Below are positions 8,427 to 17,648 of a DNA stretch of 64,000 nt, one piece after another. The notes beneath the pieces are model-generated. The model was not told the origin of the DNA. It was given only the letters and a program-made list of their open reading frames with translations, and made no database searches. The stretch comes from a virus, in IMG/VR virus record IMGVR_UViG_3300024324_000425, positions 1-64,000 of that record. One strand, written 5' to 3'. The translations under genes and the position numbers were made by a program. Numbering within the stretch: the stretch's first letter is position 1; the number at the start of each line of letters is the position of its first letter.

Positions 8427-9367
8427 TACCTAGAGATGCGCCTATTAATAATAGGGCTAAGTTGGACACTGGTACCCATTGCAACTATAAATGTGACTTC
8501 TGTTATTATAAGACTCAATTAGATGTAGTAACAAATTTAGATGTAATCAAAGAACGAATCGATTACTTAGTTGAATGTGGTATAACTGAAGTGGATCTTA
8601 GTGGTGGTGAATCATCTATTCATAAAGAATGGTTTGATATATTAGACTATTGTACTGATAAAGGATTGTACATATCATGTTTAAGTAATGGATTTAAGTT
8701 CGCTAAGAAGGAATTCATTCAGAAGAGCTATAACCATGGATTAAGAGAGATTCTATTCTCTGTACACGGGTATGACACCACATCTCATGACATGTTGGTG
8801 GGTCGCAAGCATGCATATAAGAATATCATTAAAGCTATTGGGAATGCACAAGAGCTTGGTATGGTTGTCCGAGTTAATTGTACAATAACAGAATCCAATT
8901 ATAAACACTTAGATGAGTTCGTTCTAATGATGAATGAGCTTAAACCATTACAAGTAAACTTTCTCCCTTTAAACTATTGGGACGATGCTAAACAACAAAG
9001 TGCATTGAACTATAAAGAGGTCTCTCCGTATATCCATAAGGCTATTGATACATTAAACATTGAAGAGATTAACGTACGGTATATTCCATTCTGTTTTATG
9101 AAGGGATATGAGAAGCATGTTGTCGGATACTTCCAACATATATATGATGTTAAAGACTGGAACATTGCAGTGTATGATCATAGTATTAATCCTGAGGAAT
9201 ATAAGAAAGATAGAGTTAAAGCGATGTTTGATGCGGCCAAAAGAAACAGAATAAATACATATATTAAAAAGAAAGAGTGCTTGCAATGTAAGTACTACTT
9301 CGTATGTGATGGTATAGAGCATGATCAAGAAGTATTTCCAGAAGATGGCGAGAAGGTGTTATTATGA
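8396..9367 (+). CDS. Radical SAM protein no. 3
   Basis: A 323-residue radical SAM enzyme with HCNYKCDFCYY (Cys 29, 33, 36) and LSGGESS (69-73) in place of canonical GGEP. The C-terminal cysteines are few (CLQCKYYFVC near the end), enough for one auxiliary cluster at most. It is tightly coupled to its neighbours (31-nt overlap upstream, 4-nt downstream). The family generates a 5'-deoxyadenosyl radical; the substrate is unknown. Confidence 0.87.
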   Translation: MYNQASTFKLIPRDAPINNRAKLDTGTHCNYKCDFCYYKTQLDVVTNLDVIKERIDYLVECGITEVDLSGGESSIHKEWFDILDYCTDKGLYISCLSNGFKFAKKEFIQKSYNHGLREILFSVHGYDTTSHDMLVGRKHAYKNIIKAIGNAQELGMVVRVNCTITESNYKHLDEFVLMMNELKPLQVNFLPLNYWDDAKQQSALNYKEVSPYIHKAIDTLNIEEINVRYIPFCFMKGYEKHVVGYFQHIYDVKDWNIAVYDHSINPEEYKKDRVKAMFDAAKRNRINTYIKKKECLQCKYYFVCDGIEHDQEVFPEDGEKVLL

Positions 9368-10371
9368 ATAACATAAAACAGGTATTGAATCCTACAGACA
9401 TTGAATCTATAGAGCTAGGTTTAATTAATAAATGTGTGTTAGACTGTAGACTATGTTTAAGACAAGAGGCTATAACAGACAATTTGGAAAAAGATGTAGC
9501 AATTGACTTAGGTACTTTATCGAAATTTATGGATCAACTGCCTAATCTCAAACAGGTAGATTTAGTAGGTTCTATATCAGAACCAACCTTGCATAAACAA
9601 TTTTATGGTATCATAAAGTATATCAAGGGACGTAACTTAAAGATTAGACTATCAACTAACGGCAATACATTTTCGTTAAATTGGTGGGCTAATCTAGGTA
9701 AGTTAATGGATGAACGTGATATAGTAAGGTTTGCTGTTGATGGATCTACACAAGAAATACATGCTAAATACAGAGTCAATGGTAAACTGTCTAAGGTGTT
9801 AGCTTGTCACACCGCGTTTAAAAGTACATCACGGAGTATTACCGTGTTACAAAATATACTATTCGCATATAATATAGATGATCAAGATAATGTGCGGGCG
9901 TTATTTATGAAAGAAAACTTTGATATATGTGAATTTACACATACAGGTGGATTTGATTTCACAGGAACACCCGCCTTGATAAAGGATAATATACTCCCGG
10001 TTAAAGACTTATTATCAAGTTATAATAAACTCACCCGAGATCATACAGTTAATATGAAATTAAACTGCGCGGCCTTTATGGGGAAGTATGTATATCTAAA
10101 TCACTTGGGTTGTGTTCTACCATGTGATGATATGGAAGAGACTACATTCATCTCGCCCAGTAATAACATAACTATATATAATAATACTATAGATGAATGC
10201 TTCGCTCATGTAAATTCCATAATATCTAAAAGGTTTTTCTGCAACACATGTTCTGAGTGTTGTGGCCAGCTCCATCATGATATACGTAAAGAATACCCAA
10301 TTATACAATATAATAGAAATGGCGATTCAGAATCTTTGTATAAATTTAGAGAAGTGATGAATATAATATGA
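9364..10371 (+). CDS. Radical SAM protein no. 4 (tandem paralogue A)
   Basis: A 335-residue radical SAM protein: CVLDCRLC (Cys 24, 28, 31). The GGEP region reads GSISEPTL. A conserved block (WWANLGKLMDERD, then FAVDGSTQEIHAKYR) is shared with the next gene, showing a tandem duplication. The C-terminal cysteines (CVLPCDD, FFCNTCSECC) could hold an auxiliary cluster. It overlaps both neighbours by 4 nt. Confidence 0.86.
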   Translation: MNNIKQVLNPTDIESIELGLINKCVLDCRLCLRQEAITDNLEKDVAIDLGTLSKFMDQLPNLKQVDLVGSISEPTLHKQFYGIIKYIKGRNLKIRLSTNGNTFSLNWWANLGKLMDERDIVRFAVDGSTQEIHAKYRVNGKLSKVLACHTAFKSTSRSITVLQNILFAYNIDDQDNVRALFMKENFDICEFTHTGGFDFTGTPALIKDNILPVKDLLSSYNKLTRDHTVNMKLNCAAFMGKYVYLNHLGCVLPCDDMEETTFISPSNNITIYNNTIDECFAHVNSIISKRFFCNTCSECCGQLHHDIRKEYPIIQYNRNGDSESLYKFREVMNII

Positions 10372-11354
10372 ATATAAATGAAATACACACATTAGAGATC
10401 GGACTAATTAATAAATGTACTTTATCGTGCCCGTTGTGTTTGCGCAATGATAAAGTGTTAATGGGTAGGTTAAAAAAGAATGAAAGCTTGGATTGGCAAG
10501 TTTTAAGAAACTTCTTAGATACTCTAGTGAACTTAGAGAGGGTAGTACTTATGGGGGCAGTATCAGAACCAACGTTATATCCTGAGTTCTTTGAGTTGAT
10601 AAAATACCTAAAATGTCGTAACTTAAAAGTCAGATTATGTACGTCTGGGTCTACACATGACGAAGCTTGGTGGGCTAAGCTTGGACCGATGCTGGATGAA
10701 AATGATATCACAAGATTCCCGGTAGATGGGTCTACACAAGAGCTTCATTCTAAATATCGGAGAGGGTCTGTATTAAATGATGTATTAAAGTACCACGCTG
10801 CATTTAAATCAGCTAGTGCTTGTACTACTATTTTACAGCATATTATATTTCAATATAACGAACATGATAAAGATAATATAAGGGACATATACTTTAAAGA
10901 AAACTTTGATCTTTTAGAGATGAGTCCATGCTATGAACCCAATCTTAATATGAAAAACGTAGAAAAAGATGGGATCATTCCAATTAAAACCCTATTCAAT
11001 TATCAGCGATTGAAAAACCAAGCTGTTAATAATAAACCAAAAATATGGAAGGGATGTCCGGAAGCTAGAGATAATGCAGCATACTTAGGTCATAGGGGAT
11101 TACTAGTCCCATGCAATGAGCAGGAAGATGCACATTTCAAGATGGATACATTTGTAAATATATATGACAATAGTATTGATGAGGTTATTGAATATCTAAA
11201 CGTTATATTAAATGGTATAAACACGGATGATACATGTTTGAGGTCATGTACTGAAATGGGACAAAGAGAATGTTTCATTTTTCCAATAACCCAATATAAT
11301 AAAGTCGGTGATAAGTATGAGTTAATAGACTTTAGAGAGTGTATGAAACGATGA
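10368..11354 (+). CDS. Radical SAM protein no. 5 (tandem paralogue B)
   Basis: A 328-residue paralogue of the preceding gene: CTLSCPLC (Cys 17, 21, 24), GAVSEPTL in the GGEP position and the same WWAKLG and VDGSTQELHSKYR blocks. C-terminal cysteines (KGCPEAR, LVPCNEQ, TCLRSCTEMGQREC) suggest an auxiliary cluster. Two diverged copies in a row imply either two different substrate positions or a heteromeric enzyme. Its stop overlaps the ATG of the amidinotransferase-like gene. Confidence 0.86.
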   Translation: MNINEIHTLEIGLINKCTLSCPLCLRNDKVLMGRLKKNESLDWQVLRNFLDTLVNLERVVLMGAVSEPTLYPEFFELIKYLKCRNLKVRLCTSGSTHDEAWWAKLGPMLDENDITRFPVDGSTQELHSKYRRGSVLNDVLKYHAAFKSASACTTILQHIIFQYNEHDKDNIRDIYFKENFDLLEMSPCYEPNLNMKNVEKDGIIPIKTLFNYQRLKNQAVNNKPKIWKGCPEARDNAAYLGHRGLLVPCNEQEDAHFKMDTFVNIYDNSIDEVIEYLNVILNGINTDDTCLRSCTEMGQRECFIFPITQYNKVGDKYELIDFRECMKR

Positions 11355-12436
11355 TACATACACACACAGAATGGGGCAAACTTAAAGAAGTAATTGTAGG
11401 TAGAGAATTGGAGTTACCTATGAGAATGATGGACATTACATTTAAAATATTTTATAACAGCAACTTACAACATACACAATTCACTGCATACAACGATTAT
11501 AGAATCTCTCCAAAACTAATACAAGAAAGAATAGATGATTTAGATGGTTTAGCCAAAGCGTTAGAGGATGAGGGGATCGTAGTTAAACGTCCTAATGTTG
11601 TAGATAAGTCAGTATTAATCAATACCCCTAACTTTAAATCTGTGTTGAGTTCTGCTTCAAATGTGAGGGATTTAACATTAACGTATAAGAATAAAATTAT
11701 TGAGACCCCACCTTTAGTTAGAGGTAGGTACTTCGAAAATAACAACTTGATTAATATATTTAAGGAACACTTCATGAGTGGTTCTGAATGGGTTCGAGCT
11801 CCTAATGTACTATTATCGGATGAAACATTCGATAGCGATGAATGGGATAATGATAGAGACTTGATTAACGTATCATCTAAATGGGATCTTGGTATTGATG
11901 CCGCTCAATATTTAAAGTTAGGTACGGATGTATTTTGCAACATATCTACATATAATCATGCGCTTGGCTCAAAATGGGTTAACCAGATGTTGGGAGAAGG
12001 CGTTACGGTTCATATGATAGATTCGATGATAGATAATCATTTAGATGGAACGATACTACCATTACGGCCAGGAGTATTTTTGGTTAATGAAAGTACATTA
12101 TCTAAACCTATTAAGGAATACCTCCCGGATAAATTTAAAGATTGGAAGTTCATTAGTGTAAACGAAGGTGTGAAGCATCAGAAAAATTACGACACATATA
12201 ATACACCATTTGTTCAATTGAGCAGTTATCGTGGTATGGATATGAATGTATTAAGTATTGACGAAAATACAGTGCTGGTTAATTCTGATGCCACGAGTAC
12301 AATTAGTTTATTAAAAGAAGAAAGTTTTAGAGTGATCCCTATACAATTAAGACATTGTGAATTGTTTGGTGGTGGCATTCATTGTAGCACATTAGATACA
12401 ATACGAGAGGATGAGTTTAAAGATTATACATTATGA
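11351..12436 (+). CDS. Arginine:X amidinotransferase-like protein
   Basis: A 361-residue member of the amidinotransferase/deiminase (GME) superfamily, which moves or removes the amidino group of arginine through a covalent Cys intermediate. Visible motifs are EWGKLKEVIVGR at the N-terminus, DAAQYLKLG, HLDGTILPLRPG with the catalytic His-Asp, and GGGIHCSTLD with the nucleophile Cys near residue 345. The start is placed at ATG 11351, which overlaps the upstream stop as ATGA; a GTG 12 nt earlier is the alternative. It is most like transferases of the glycine or inosamine amidinotransferase type and could add a guanidino group to an amine of a sugar or peptide. Confidence 0.78.
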   Translation: MIHTHTEWGKLKEVIVGRELELPMRMMDITFKIFYNSNLQHTQFTAYNDYRISPKLIQERIDDLDGLAKALEDEGIVVKRPNVVDKSVLINTPNFKSVLSSASNVRDLTLTYKNKIIETPPLVRGRYFENNNLINIFKEHFMSGSEWVRAPNVLLSDETFDSDEWDNDRDLINVSSKWDLGIDAAQYLKLGTDVFCNISTYNHALGSKWVNQMLGEGVTVHMIDSMIDNHLDGTILPLRPGVFLVNESTLSKPIKEYLPDKFKDWKFISVNEGVKHQKNYDTYNTPFVQLSSYRGMDMNVLSIDENTVLVNSDATSTISLLKEESFRVIPIQLRHCELFGGGIHCSTLDTIREDEFKDYTL

Positions 12437-12873
12437 TATATTTAATATCGCGTATCGATGAGCAAGCACATTCCCATAATATTGCTATAGCTAACATAGT
12501 ATCGGAGGTGTATAATCATAAAGTGTTCGTGCCGCATTTGCATAACCCATATAATATACCCCACAATAAGATGGAATATAAGACGTTTAAAACTGACCTC
12601 ACTAAGATGAAAGAATCATCTATGGGCGTTATAGCATTGCCTGTAGGCAACGATTGTTCCGGAGAAATTGGATGGTTCGCTGGAAATAATAAAGCGGTTA
12701 TTGCTATTATCAAGAGCACCGAGTATATGTCTAGTGCTGACCAGATAGAATCACTTTCATCTATGTGGATGATAAAGGGATTTATTGATGAGGTTGTGGT
12801 ATTTAACGAACATGACCAATTGGTATTACTCAATGATCCTATACTTAAGGATAAGGTAACATTATGGTTATAG
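12433..12873 (+). CDS. Nucleoside 2-deoxyribosyltransferase-like protein
   Basis: A 146-residue protein with the layout of the deoxyribosyltransferase-like fold: MIYLISRID start, a central GVIALPVGNDCSGEIGWFAG block matching the usual D-x-GT-x-E-G region, and a following strand KAVIAII. Family members cleave or exchange N-glycosidic bonds of nucleosides or nucleotide-like sugars. In this island it might release a base or sugar used as substrate. Fold assignment is by motif and moderately sure; the reaction is not known. Confidence 0.6.
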   Translation: MIYLISRIDEQAHSHNIAIANIVSEVYNHKVFVPHLHNPYNIPHNKMEYKTFKTDLTKMKESSMGVIALPVGNDCSGEIGWFAGNNKAVIAIIKSTEYMSSADQIESLSSMWMIKGFIDEVVVFNEHDQLVLLNDPILKDKVTLWL

Positions 12874-13571
12874 AGGTCAATGAGTATTTACTAAACCGCT
12901 TAAGCGAAGTAAACGTATTAGATATAGAAATAGAGGGGGATTTGGTTGAACCCACTTACTTTTTTTATATATCATCAACTACGTATAATAAGCTTGTTGA
13001 TGAATTCTTTCCAAGTGCTGATTTATTACAAGGCTTGGTTAAAACCTATAATGGGTGCTTATTTAAAATTGAACTAAAAGACAATAAAGTTGAAATCTTA
13101 ATTGGGTTTGAATTAGGAGATCATACTTTAACTATGGTATTTGATGATGAGTATAAATTAGTTGATATTAAATTTTATACATTGGTTGAAGAAGTGGGTA
13201 TATACAAGGTATGTTATAAGATAAAGCTTTCAAGTATTAGTTCGTTATACTACAATTATGAAGTCAATGGTATATGGACGAGTTATGCACCACCTATTAG
13301 TATGTACACCGAGGTATTTTCGGCAACAAAGTATACTATAGCCGATAAATTAAGACACCTGCGTAAAGAGTATACTAAACATAAGGACGTACCAAGTGTA
13401 CACTTTGATGATGTTATGGTTATATCAAACATTAAAGATTACCAAGATGTGTTAACATATGCTGGATCAAATTTAAACATTAAGCCAACTATAAATAAAT
13501 TACTACAGCTGTTAATTATAGAGGAGTATAATGAGTTTATCAAACAACATAGCATTAATAACAACTATTGA
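12864..13571 (+). CDS. Hypothetical protein
   Basis: A 235-residue soluble, beta-rich protein (MVIEVNEYLLNRLSEV) with no recognised motif. It overlaps the previous gene by 10 nt and the next by 41 nt. A TATAAATA box and the Shine-Dalgarno of the following glycosyltransferase are embedded in its 3' end. I cannot assign a function. Confidence 0.6.
   Translation: MVIEVNEYLLNRLSEVNVLDIEIEGDLVEPTYFFYISSTTYNKLVDEFFPSADLLQGLVKTYNGCLFKIELKDNKVEILIGFELGDHTLTMVFDDEYKLVDIKFYTLVEEVGIYKVCYKIKLSSISSLYYNYEVNGIWTSYAPPISMYTEVFSATKYTIADKLRHLRKEYTKHKDVPSVHFDDVMVISNIKDYQDVLTYAGSNLNIKPTINKLLQLLIIEEYNEFIKQHSINNNY
13490..13497 (+). promoter_or_regulatory. Possible internal late promoter TATAAATA
   Basis: An exact late-promoter box 33 nt before the ATG at 13531, inside the end of the previous gene. 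The spacing to a GAGGAG ribosome site is reasonable, but AT-rich coding sequence yields chance matches, so this is tentative. Confidence 0.4.
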
Positions 13572-14412
13572 AGGTGACCTTAAGGATATCAATACCTTAA
13601 AGCAGGGATATATTAGATGTTACGAACAAGAGGCAGTTCAGTGTTTTACTGAGTGGCGAAAGAATGCTGGCTGGTTGAAAGATGTTCCTATATATTGTAT
13701 TGCGTTAACCAAGAACACGATATCACAAGAAACAAAAGATATCTTTAAAGAACTTAATGTTAATTACATTGAAAAATTCTATCCTGAAACTGAACTTTAT
13801 CAAAACGGATATTGGAATATACCACTATCTGGTAAATATTTTGAAGAAGAACTTAAAGAAGACATCTTAATTAAAATTGATTTAGACATGTATCTTATTA
13901 AAGAACTGTCTAAAGAGATGTTTAATATTGAGAGAGGCACAACAACAGTTGGTAGGTATGACCCATTGTCGGCAAAACATAATACCAATAAGTTAACGTT
14001 TCCAGAAAGATATGGTCAACCATGGGATACTGGTTTAGTGATTACACACAGGGCCACTGGTTTTTTTGGAAAGTTTTATAACAAATTAAAACAAATTACA
14101 TCTGAATTTGAAGATGGCACCTTTGAGAGTTTATACGGATTACATATTAAAGAACATGACAACGATCATGGTGTTGATTATGGTGCTATCGAAGAGTTTG
14201 CGGTGTCTATCATGTACACGGATGAAGATGCCAAATTAATTCCACAATTTAAATACAACTTAGGCGAGTTTTACGCACCGATAGACATATACACAGATGA
14301 AGAAGTTCAAGAGATATACTTCTTCCATGAACATATACCACTTCAGGAGATTGGCTATGATAAATTCAAGACACGTATTGAATACTTCCATCGCATTAAT
14401 CACGGTAATTGA
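13531..14412 (+). CDS. GT-A-type glycosyltransferase-like protein, copy A
   Basis: A 293-residue protein with a KIDLDMYL segment: the D-x-D pair at 117/119 follows a hydrophobic strand, as in GT-A enzymes that bind metal and a nucleotide sugar. Start supported by GAGGAG upstream. Similar residues recur in the next gene (IALIT-IE-DL, FTEWRKNAG versus FSHWRNNAG, KNTIS, IDLDMYL), so the two are tandem duplicates. It could decorate a virion or host surface molecule; donor and acceptor are unknown. Confidence 0.65.
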   Translation: MSLSNNIALITTIEGDLKDINTLKQGYIRCYEQEAVQCFTEWRKNAGWLKDVPIYCIALTKNTISQETKDIFKELNVNYIEKFYPETELYQNGYWNIPLSGKYFEEELKEDILIKIDLDMYLIKELSKEMFNIERGTTTVGRYDPLSAKHNTNKLTFPERYGQPWDTGLVITHRATGFFGKFYNKLKQITSEFEDGTFESLYGLHIKEHDNDHGVDYGAIEEFAVSIMYTDEDAKLIPQFKYNLGEFYAPIDIYTDEEVQEIYFFHEHIPLQEIGYDKFKTRIEYFHRINHGN

Positions 14413-15190
14413 ATCTGATCTAATTAATATAGATTCTAATAATACACATAACACTAGGCTATTTGAAAGAGAAGCTATATTGTCGTTTAGTCATTGGCGT
14501 AACAATGCTGGAATATATAAAGATATTCCCATATATGCAGTGTGTATTACAAAAAATACTATATCAAAAGATACTAAAGATAAGTTTAAAGAATTAAATG
14601 TAACTTATATTGAAAGTTATCAAGCGGTCACAGAGTCGTTTGATTGTGGGTTTTATAATAAACCACTAGGATGTAAGGTGCTTGAAGAGACCTTAACAGA
14701 AGATATATTAATTCATATAGACTTGGACATGTATTTAATGAGAGAGCCTACCATACCTTTCAAAAATGCATGCATGGTATATGATACACACCAACTACAT
14801 AAAGAACGTATACATAAAAACGGTGAGGTGATAGACACATATAACACATGTTATATGGTTACTAAACGCAAAGATAAGATATTTTCTAAGTGGTGGGATA
14901 AACTAAAACAACTTGATGAGGATTACATATTAGATCGTAGTGAGTTTGATAAACTATATGATAACCTAGAGTATAGAAAATTAGAAGAGTTGTCGTTTGA
15001 TTTATTATCATTAGACATAGAGATTTACAATATACCAAACTCTTTGTTTGGGGAGACATATACCCCATTAGCTAGTATGAATAAATTAGAATTGAATAAT
15101 ATCACCTTTCACCACTATCACATATATACATCATTAGTTGAGTACAACTGGTTTGCTGGATATAGGGAATACACAAAATGTTTTCTTTAA
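14357..15190 (+). CDS. GT-A-type glycosyltransferase-like protein, copy B
   Basis: A 277-residue paralogue of the upstream gene with IHIDLDMYLM (D-x-D at 122/124). I place the start at ATG 14357: a CAGGAG site ends seven bases before it, and the N-terminus then aligns with copy A. This gives a 56-nt overlap with copy A. An ATG at 14297 would add 20 unrelated residues. The 3' end overlaps the next radical SAM gene by 13 nt. Confidence 0.65.
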   Translation: MINSRHVLNTSIALITVIESDLINIDSNNTHNTRLFEREAILSFSHWRNNAGIYKDIPIYAVCITKNTISKDTKDKFKELNVTYIESYQAVTESFDCGFYNKPLGCKVLEETLTEDILIHIDLDMYLMREPTIPFKNACMVYDTHQLHKERIHKNGEVIDTYNTCYMVTKRKDKIFSKWWDKLKQLDEDYILDRSEFDKLYDNLEYRKLEELSFDLLSLDIEIYNIPNSLFGETYTPLASMNKLELNNITFHHYHIYTSLVEYNWFAGYREYTKCFL

Positions 15191-15942
15191 AAATCCCTAA
15201 AATGATGTGTGTGCCAATAACAGACAAGTGTCATTTGCGATGTGGGTTCTGTTATAATAGTAATGATTATTTCAAAACAGCTAAGCACATGGATATTGAT
15301 GAGTTTAAGGATATTGTTGATTGGCTCATATCAGAAGGAATATCTTATATTGATATAACCCCTGCGGTGGGAGAAGCTTTGTTAATCCCAAACCTTCATG
15401 AATTTCTGGACTATTTAGATAACTCGAGTATTGATAAGTATTTATTAATTACATCACTGGCTGTTAAAGATATATCAGTATTAAAGGATCGTCATAAAAT
15501 AGATATAGAGGTTAGTTTATATGGGGAAAACGCAGAACAATATATAAAAACCACTGGGAGGGATGTGTTTGATTTGGTCTTACCCAACATTAAAGAATTG
15601 ACTAAAGATGGTATTACTATATTAAAACGCTTTAAAGAGCCTATAACATCAACAGATCTTCGACTAATAACGAAATTCGATAATGTGAAGTTAGTTGATT
15701 ATAGTGATGATCGCGGATTAGAGTATGCATCAAAAACTGGGGAAGTACGAGAGTGTGTGTTCATGAAAGAACCTTTGGTTACTAAGCGGGGAATTAGTTT
15801 GTGTTGTAAGGATCATAAGATTGAGGACTTGGTTATTGGTCAGGTTGGTGAAAGTCTAAAAGATATATATAATAACATATCAATAGATGATGTCAAGTGT
15901 TCTATTGAATGTGATTGGTTTATAGATGCATCCACAGATTGA
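15178..15942 (+). CDS. Radical SAM protein no. 6 (short)
   Basis: A 254-residue radical SAM protein with CHLRCGFCYN (Cys 18, 22, 25). The GGEP position reads AVGEALL, an unusual variant. C-terminal cysteines (ECVFM, SLCCKDH, KCSIEC) are followed by LVIGQVGESLKDIY, reminiscent of SPASM-type ends. It is smaller than the other five. It overlaps the next gene by 17 nt. Confidence 0.83.
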   Translation: MFSLKIPKMMCVPITDKCHLRCGFCYNSNDYFKTAKHMDIDEFKDIVDWLISEGISYIDITPAVGEALLIPNLHEFLDYLDNSSIDKYLLITSLAVKDISVLKDRHKIDIEVSLYGENAEQYIKTTGRDVFDLVLPNIKELTKDGITILKRFKEPITSTDLRLITKFDNVKLVDYSDDRGLEYASKTGEVRECVFMKEPLVTKRGISLCCKDHKIEDLVIGQVGESLKDIYNNISIDDVKCSIECDWFIDASTD

Positions 15943-16384
15943 TCCAACTGAACATGATCTTATAATAAGATTCTTTGGAATTGATCCAACCTCCAATATA
16001 CTTTCTGGAAATCTTAATCTGGGAACAAGCGATTTTAGAAATATAATAGACTTCTATAGGTTTGAATATAAAGATAGAGAAGCTGCGTTTTGGGATGTTG
16101 TATATCCAAAATCGTTGTTATATCCTAATATAGAAATACCTATTACAATGACACGTGTGGCATTAGATTGGGTTGATTATGTTACAAAGGTTGATGTATC
16201 ATATACTATTGATGATAATAAACTTATAATGAATACCTCCCCACAAGGTGATCGGTATAATAAAATGTTACAACTGATATGTTGTATGATATTTGTATCA
16301 GATTTTAATAATATGAGTGATGATAAAAAATATATAGACACGAGTGCGGCTTGGCTGATTATAATGAAGATAGCAAATGAATAA
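15926..16384 (+). CDS. Hypothetical protein
   Basis: A 152-residue protein (MHPQIDPTEHDLIIRFFG) with no motif I recognise; its C-terminal half is hydrophobic-helical with two adjacent cysteines. It overlaps radical SAM no. 6 upstream and the aminotransferase-like gene downstream, so it is co-expressed with both. Confidence 0.6.
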   Translation: MHPQIDPTEHDLIIRFFGIDPTSNILSGNLNLGTSDFRNIIDFYRFEYKDREAAFWDVVYPKSLLYPNIEIPITMTRVALDWVDYVTKVDVSYTIDDNKLIMNTSPQGDRYNKMLQLICCMIFVSDFNNMSDDKKYIDTSAAWLIIMKIANE

Positions 16385-16982
16385 CCATGAATTTATAAAG
16401 ATGTTTGAGGATGAGTTGAGTACCTACACCGGTGCACCTTATGTAGTCCTTACAGACTCATGTACTAATGCGGTGTTCTTAATGTTAAAGTATCTAGATA
16501 TACAAACCACTATTAGTATTCCAAATCATACGTACATCTCTATCCCCCAACAGATTATACATGCTGGAGGTTGCGTCGAGTGGAATACTGAAGAATGGAT
16601 AGGTTCTTATAATTTAAAGAATACTCCTATCTGGGATAGTGCTGTCGGGTTCCATAAAGATATGTACATTAAAGATCAATTCATGTGTTTATCATTTCAA
16701 CAAAAGAAAGCATTACCCATTGGAAAAGGAGGAGCTATTCTATTATCCAAAAAAGAAGATTATGAAATTCTTAAACGAATGGCATGGGATGGAAGAGACG
16801 CTTCTGTATCTGTTGAAAGGGATATAAATAATATTATACTAGGATATCATATGAACATGACCCCTAATGATGCGGTTAATGGATTATTACTACTTAATCA
16901 ATTTACCGCGGTAAAGGATAATCAGGGATGTTGGTTAGACTACCCTAACTTAGACGTAACAAAAGTAAATGGAGAAACATAA
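16377..16982 (+). CDS. Short DegT/DnrJ/EryC1/StrS-type aminotransferase-like protein
   Basis: PLP-dependent sugar aminotransferases of this family add an amine to keto-sugar nucleotides. Present here are TDSCTNAVFLML (the cofactor phosphate-binding region), IPNHTYIS and SFQQKKALPIGKGGAILL, the segment that carries the Schiff-base lysine (Lys 110 or 111). The product is only 201 residues against about 370, missing the C-terminal half, and the usual His before the lysine is absent. It may be a degenerate or single-domain relative; activity is uncertain. Confidence 0.7.
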   Translation: MNNHEFIKMFEDELSTYTGAPYVVLTDSCTNAVFLMLKYLDIQTTISIPNHTYISIPQQIIHAGGCVEWNTEEWIGSYNLKNTPIWDSAVGFHKDMYIKDQFMCLSFQQKKALPIGKGGAILLSKKEDYEILKRMAWDGRDASVSVERDINNIILGYHMNMTPNDAVNGLLLLNQFTAVKDNQGCWLDYPNLDVTKVNGET

Positions 16983-17648
16983 ATGGATAAAAATCCAAAT
17001 CGAACGTGTTGTGATGATGGCAAGTGCTATCGCCATGATGTAATTAATAAGCTGGAGAGTGAATTTAATATTATTGAAGCACTTGATGAACTAGAATGGG
17101 GATATACTCACACGTTTGTATTCATCGAAGATAAGCTATACTATTACAAACCTGAACTTATATCACAAATCGCGGCGGATGCTGCTATATGGGATGAGTC
17201 TTATACAGGAGACTTTAAAGCTTCGGTTGATGAGATATCATCATTGTTAAATCAAGAAGTAATATTGACTGATGTTTATAGTAAATTAGATGAGTATATT
17301 AGAAGTGGTATTAACGGGATGCCAACATTCATTGAAGAGACTGAGAGTTTCTTAGTATTTGCGGATCCGAAGGCTGAGGTGATGCCTGTTGATGAGTGGA
17401 AAAATAATCTATTGAATATTAAAAATAGTTTCAGTGATGATATTAATCCATTGTTAGAAGTGTTTGGTGATAATGAGCTTTATATAAAGGGTAACCAAGT
17501 ATATTGCTATGATATACTAGCCTTTGAAAATAACACTAATGGTAAGTTAGGAGTATTTAGTGAGGCTGATGATAAAATAGTGTTTAGTGCATTTGGCGAG
17601 TTAGATCCAACACAAGCTAAAGTCGTGGATCTGCTTAAAGAGTTATAA
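16983..17648 (+). CDS. Hypothetical protein with Cys-rich N-terminus
   Basis: A 221-residue acidic protein. The first 20 residues contain TCCDDGKCYRH, a compact Cys/His cluster that could bind metal or be a modification site; the rest is an ordinary acidic helical/beta protein with no known motif. A GGAGAAA site precedes the ATG. It lies between the aminotransferase-like and epimerase genes. I cannot assign a function. Confidence 0.6.
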   Translation: MDKNPNRTCCDDGKCYRHDVINKLESEFNIIEALDELEWGYTHTFVFIEDKLYYYKPELISQIAADAAIWDESYTGDFKASVDEISSLLNQEVILTDVYSKLDEYIRSGINGMPTFIEETESFLVFADPKAEVMPVDEWKNNLLNIKNSFSDDINPLLEVFGDNELYIKGNQVYCYDILAFENNTNGKLGVFSEADDKIVFSAFGELDPTQAKVVDLLKEL

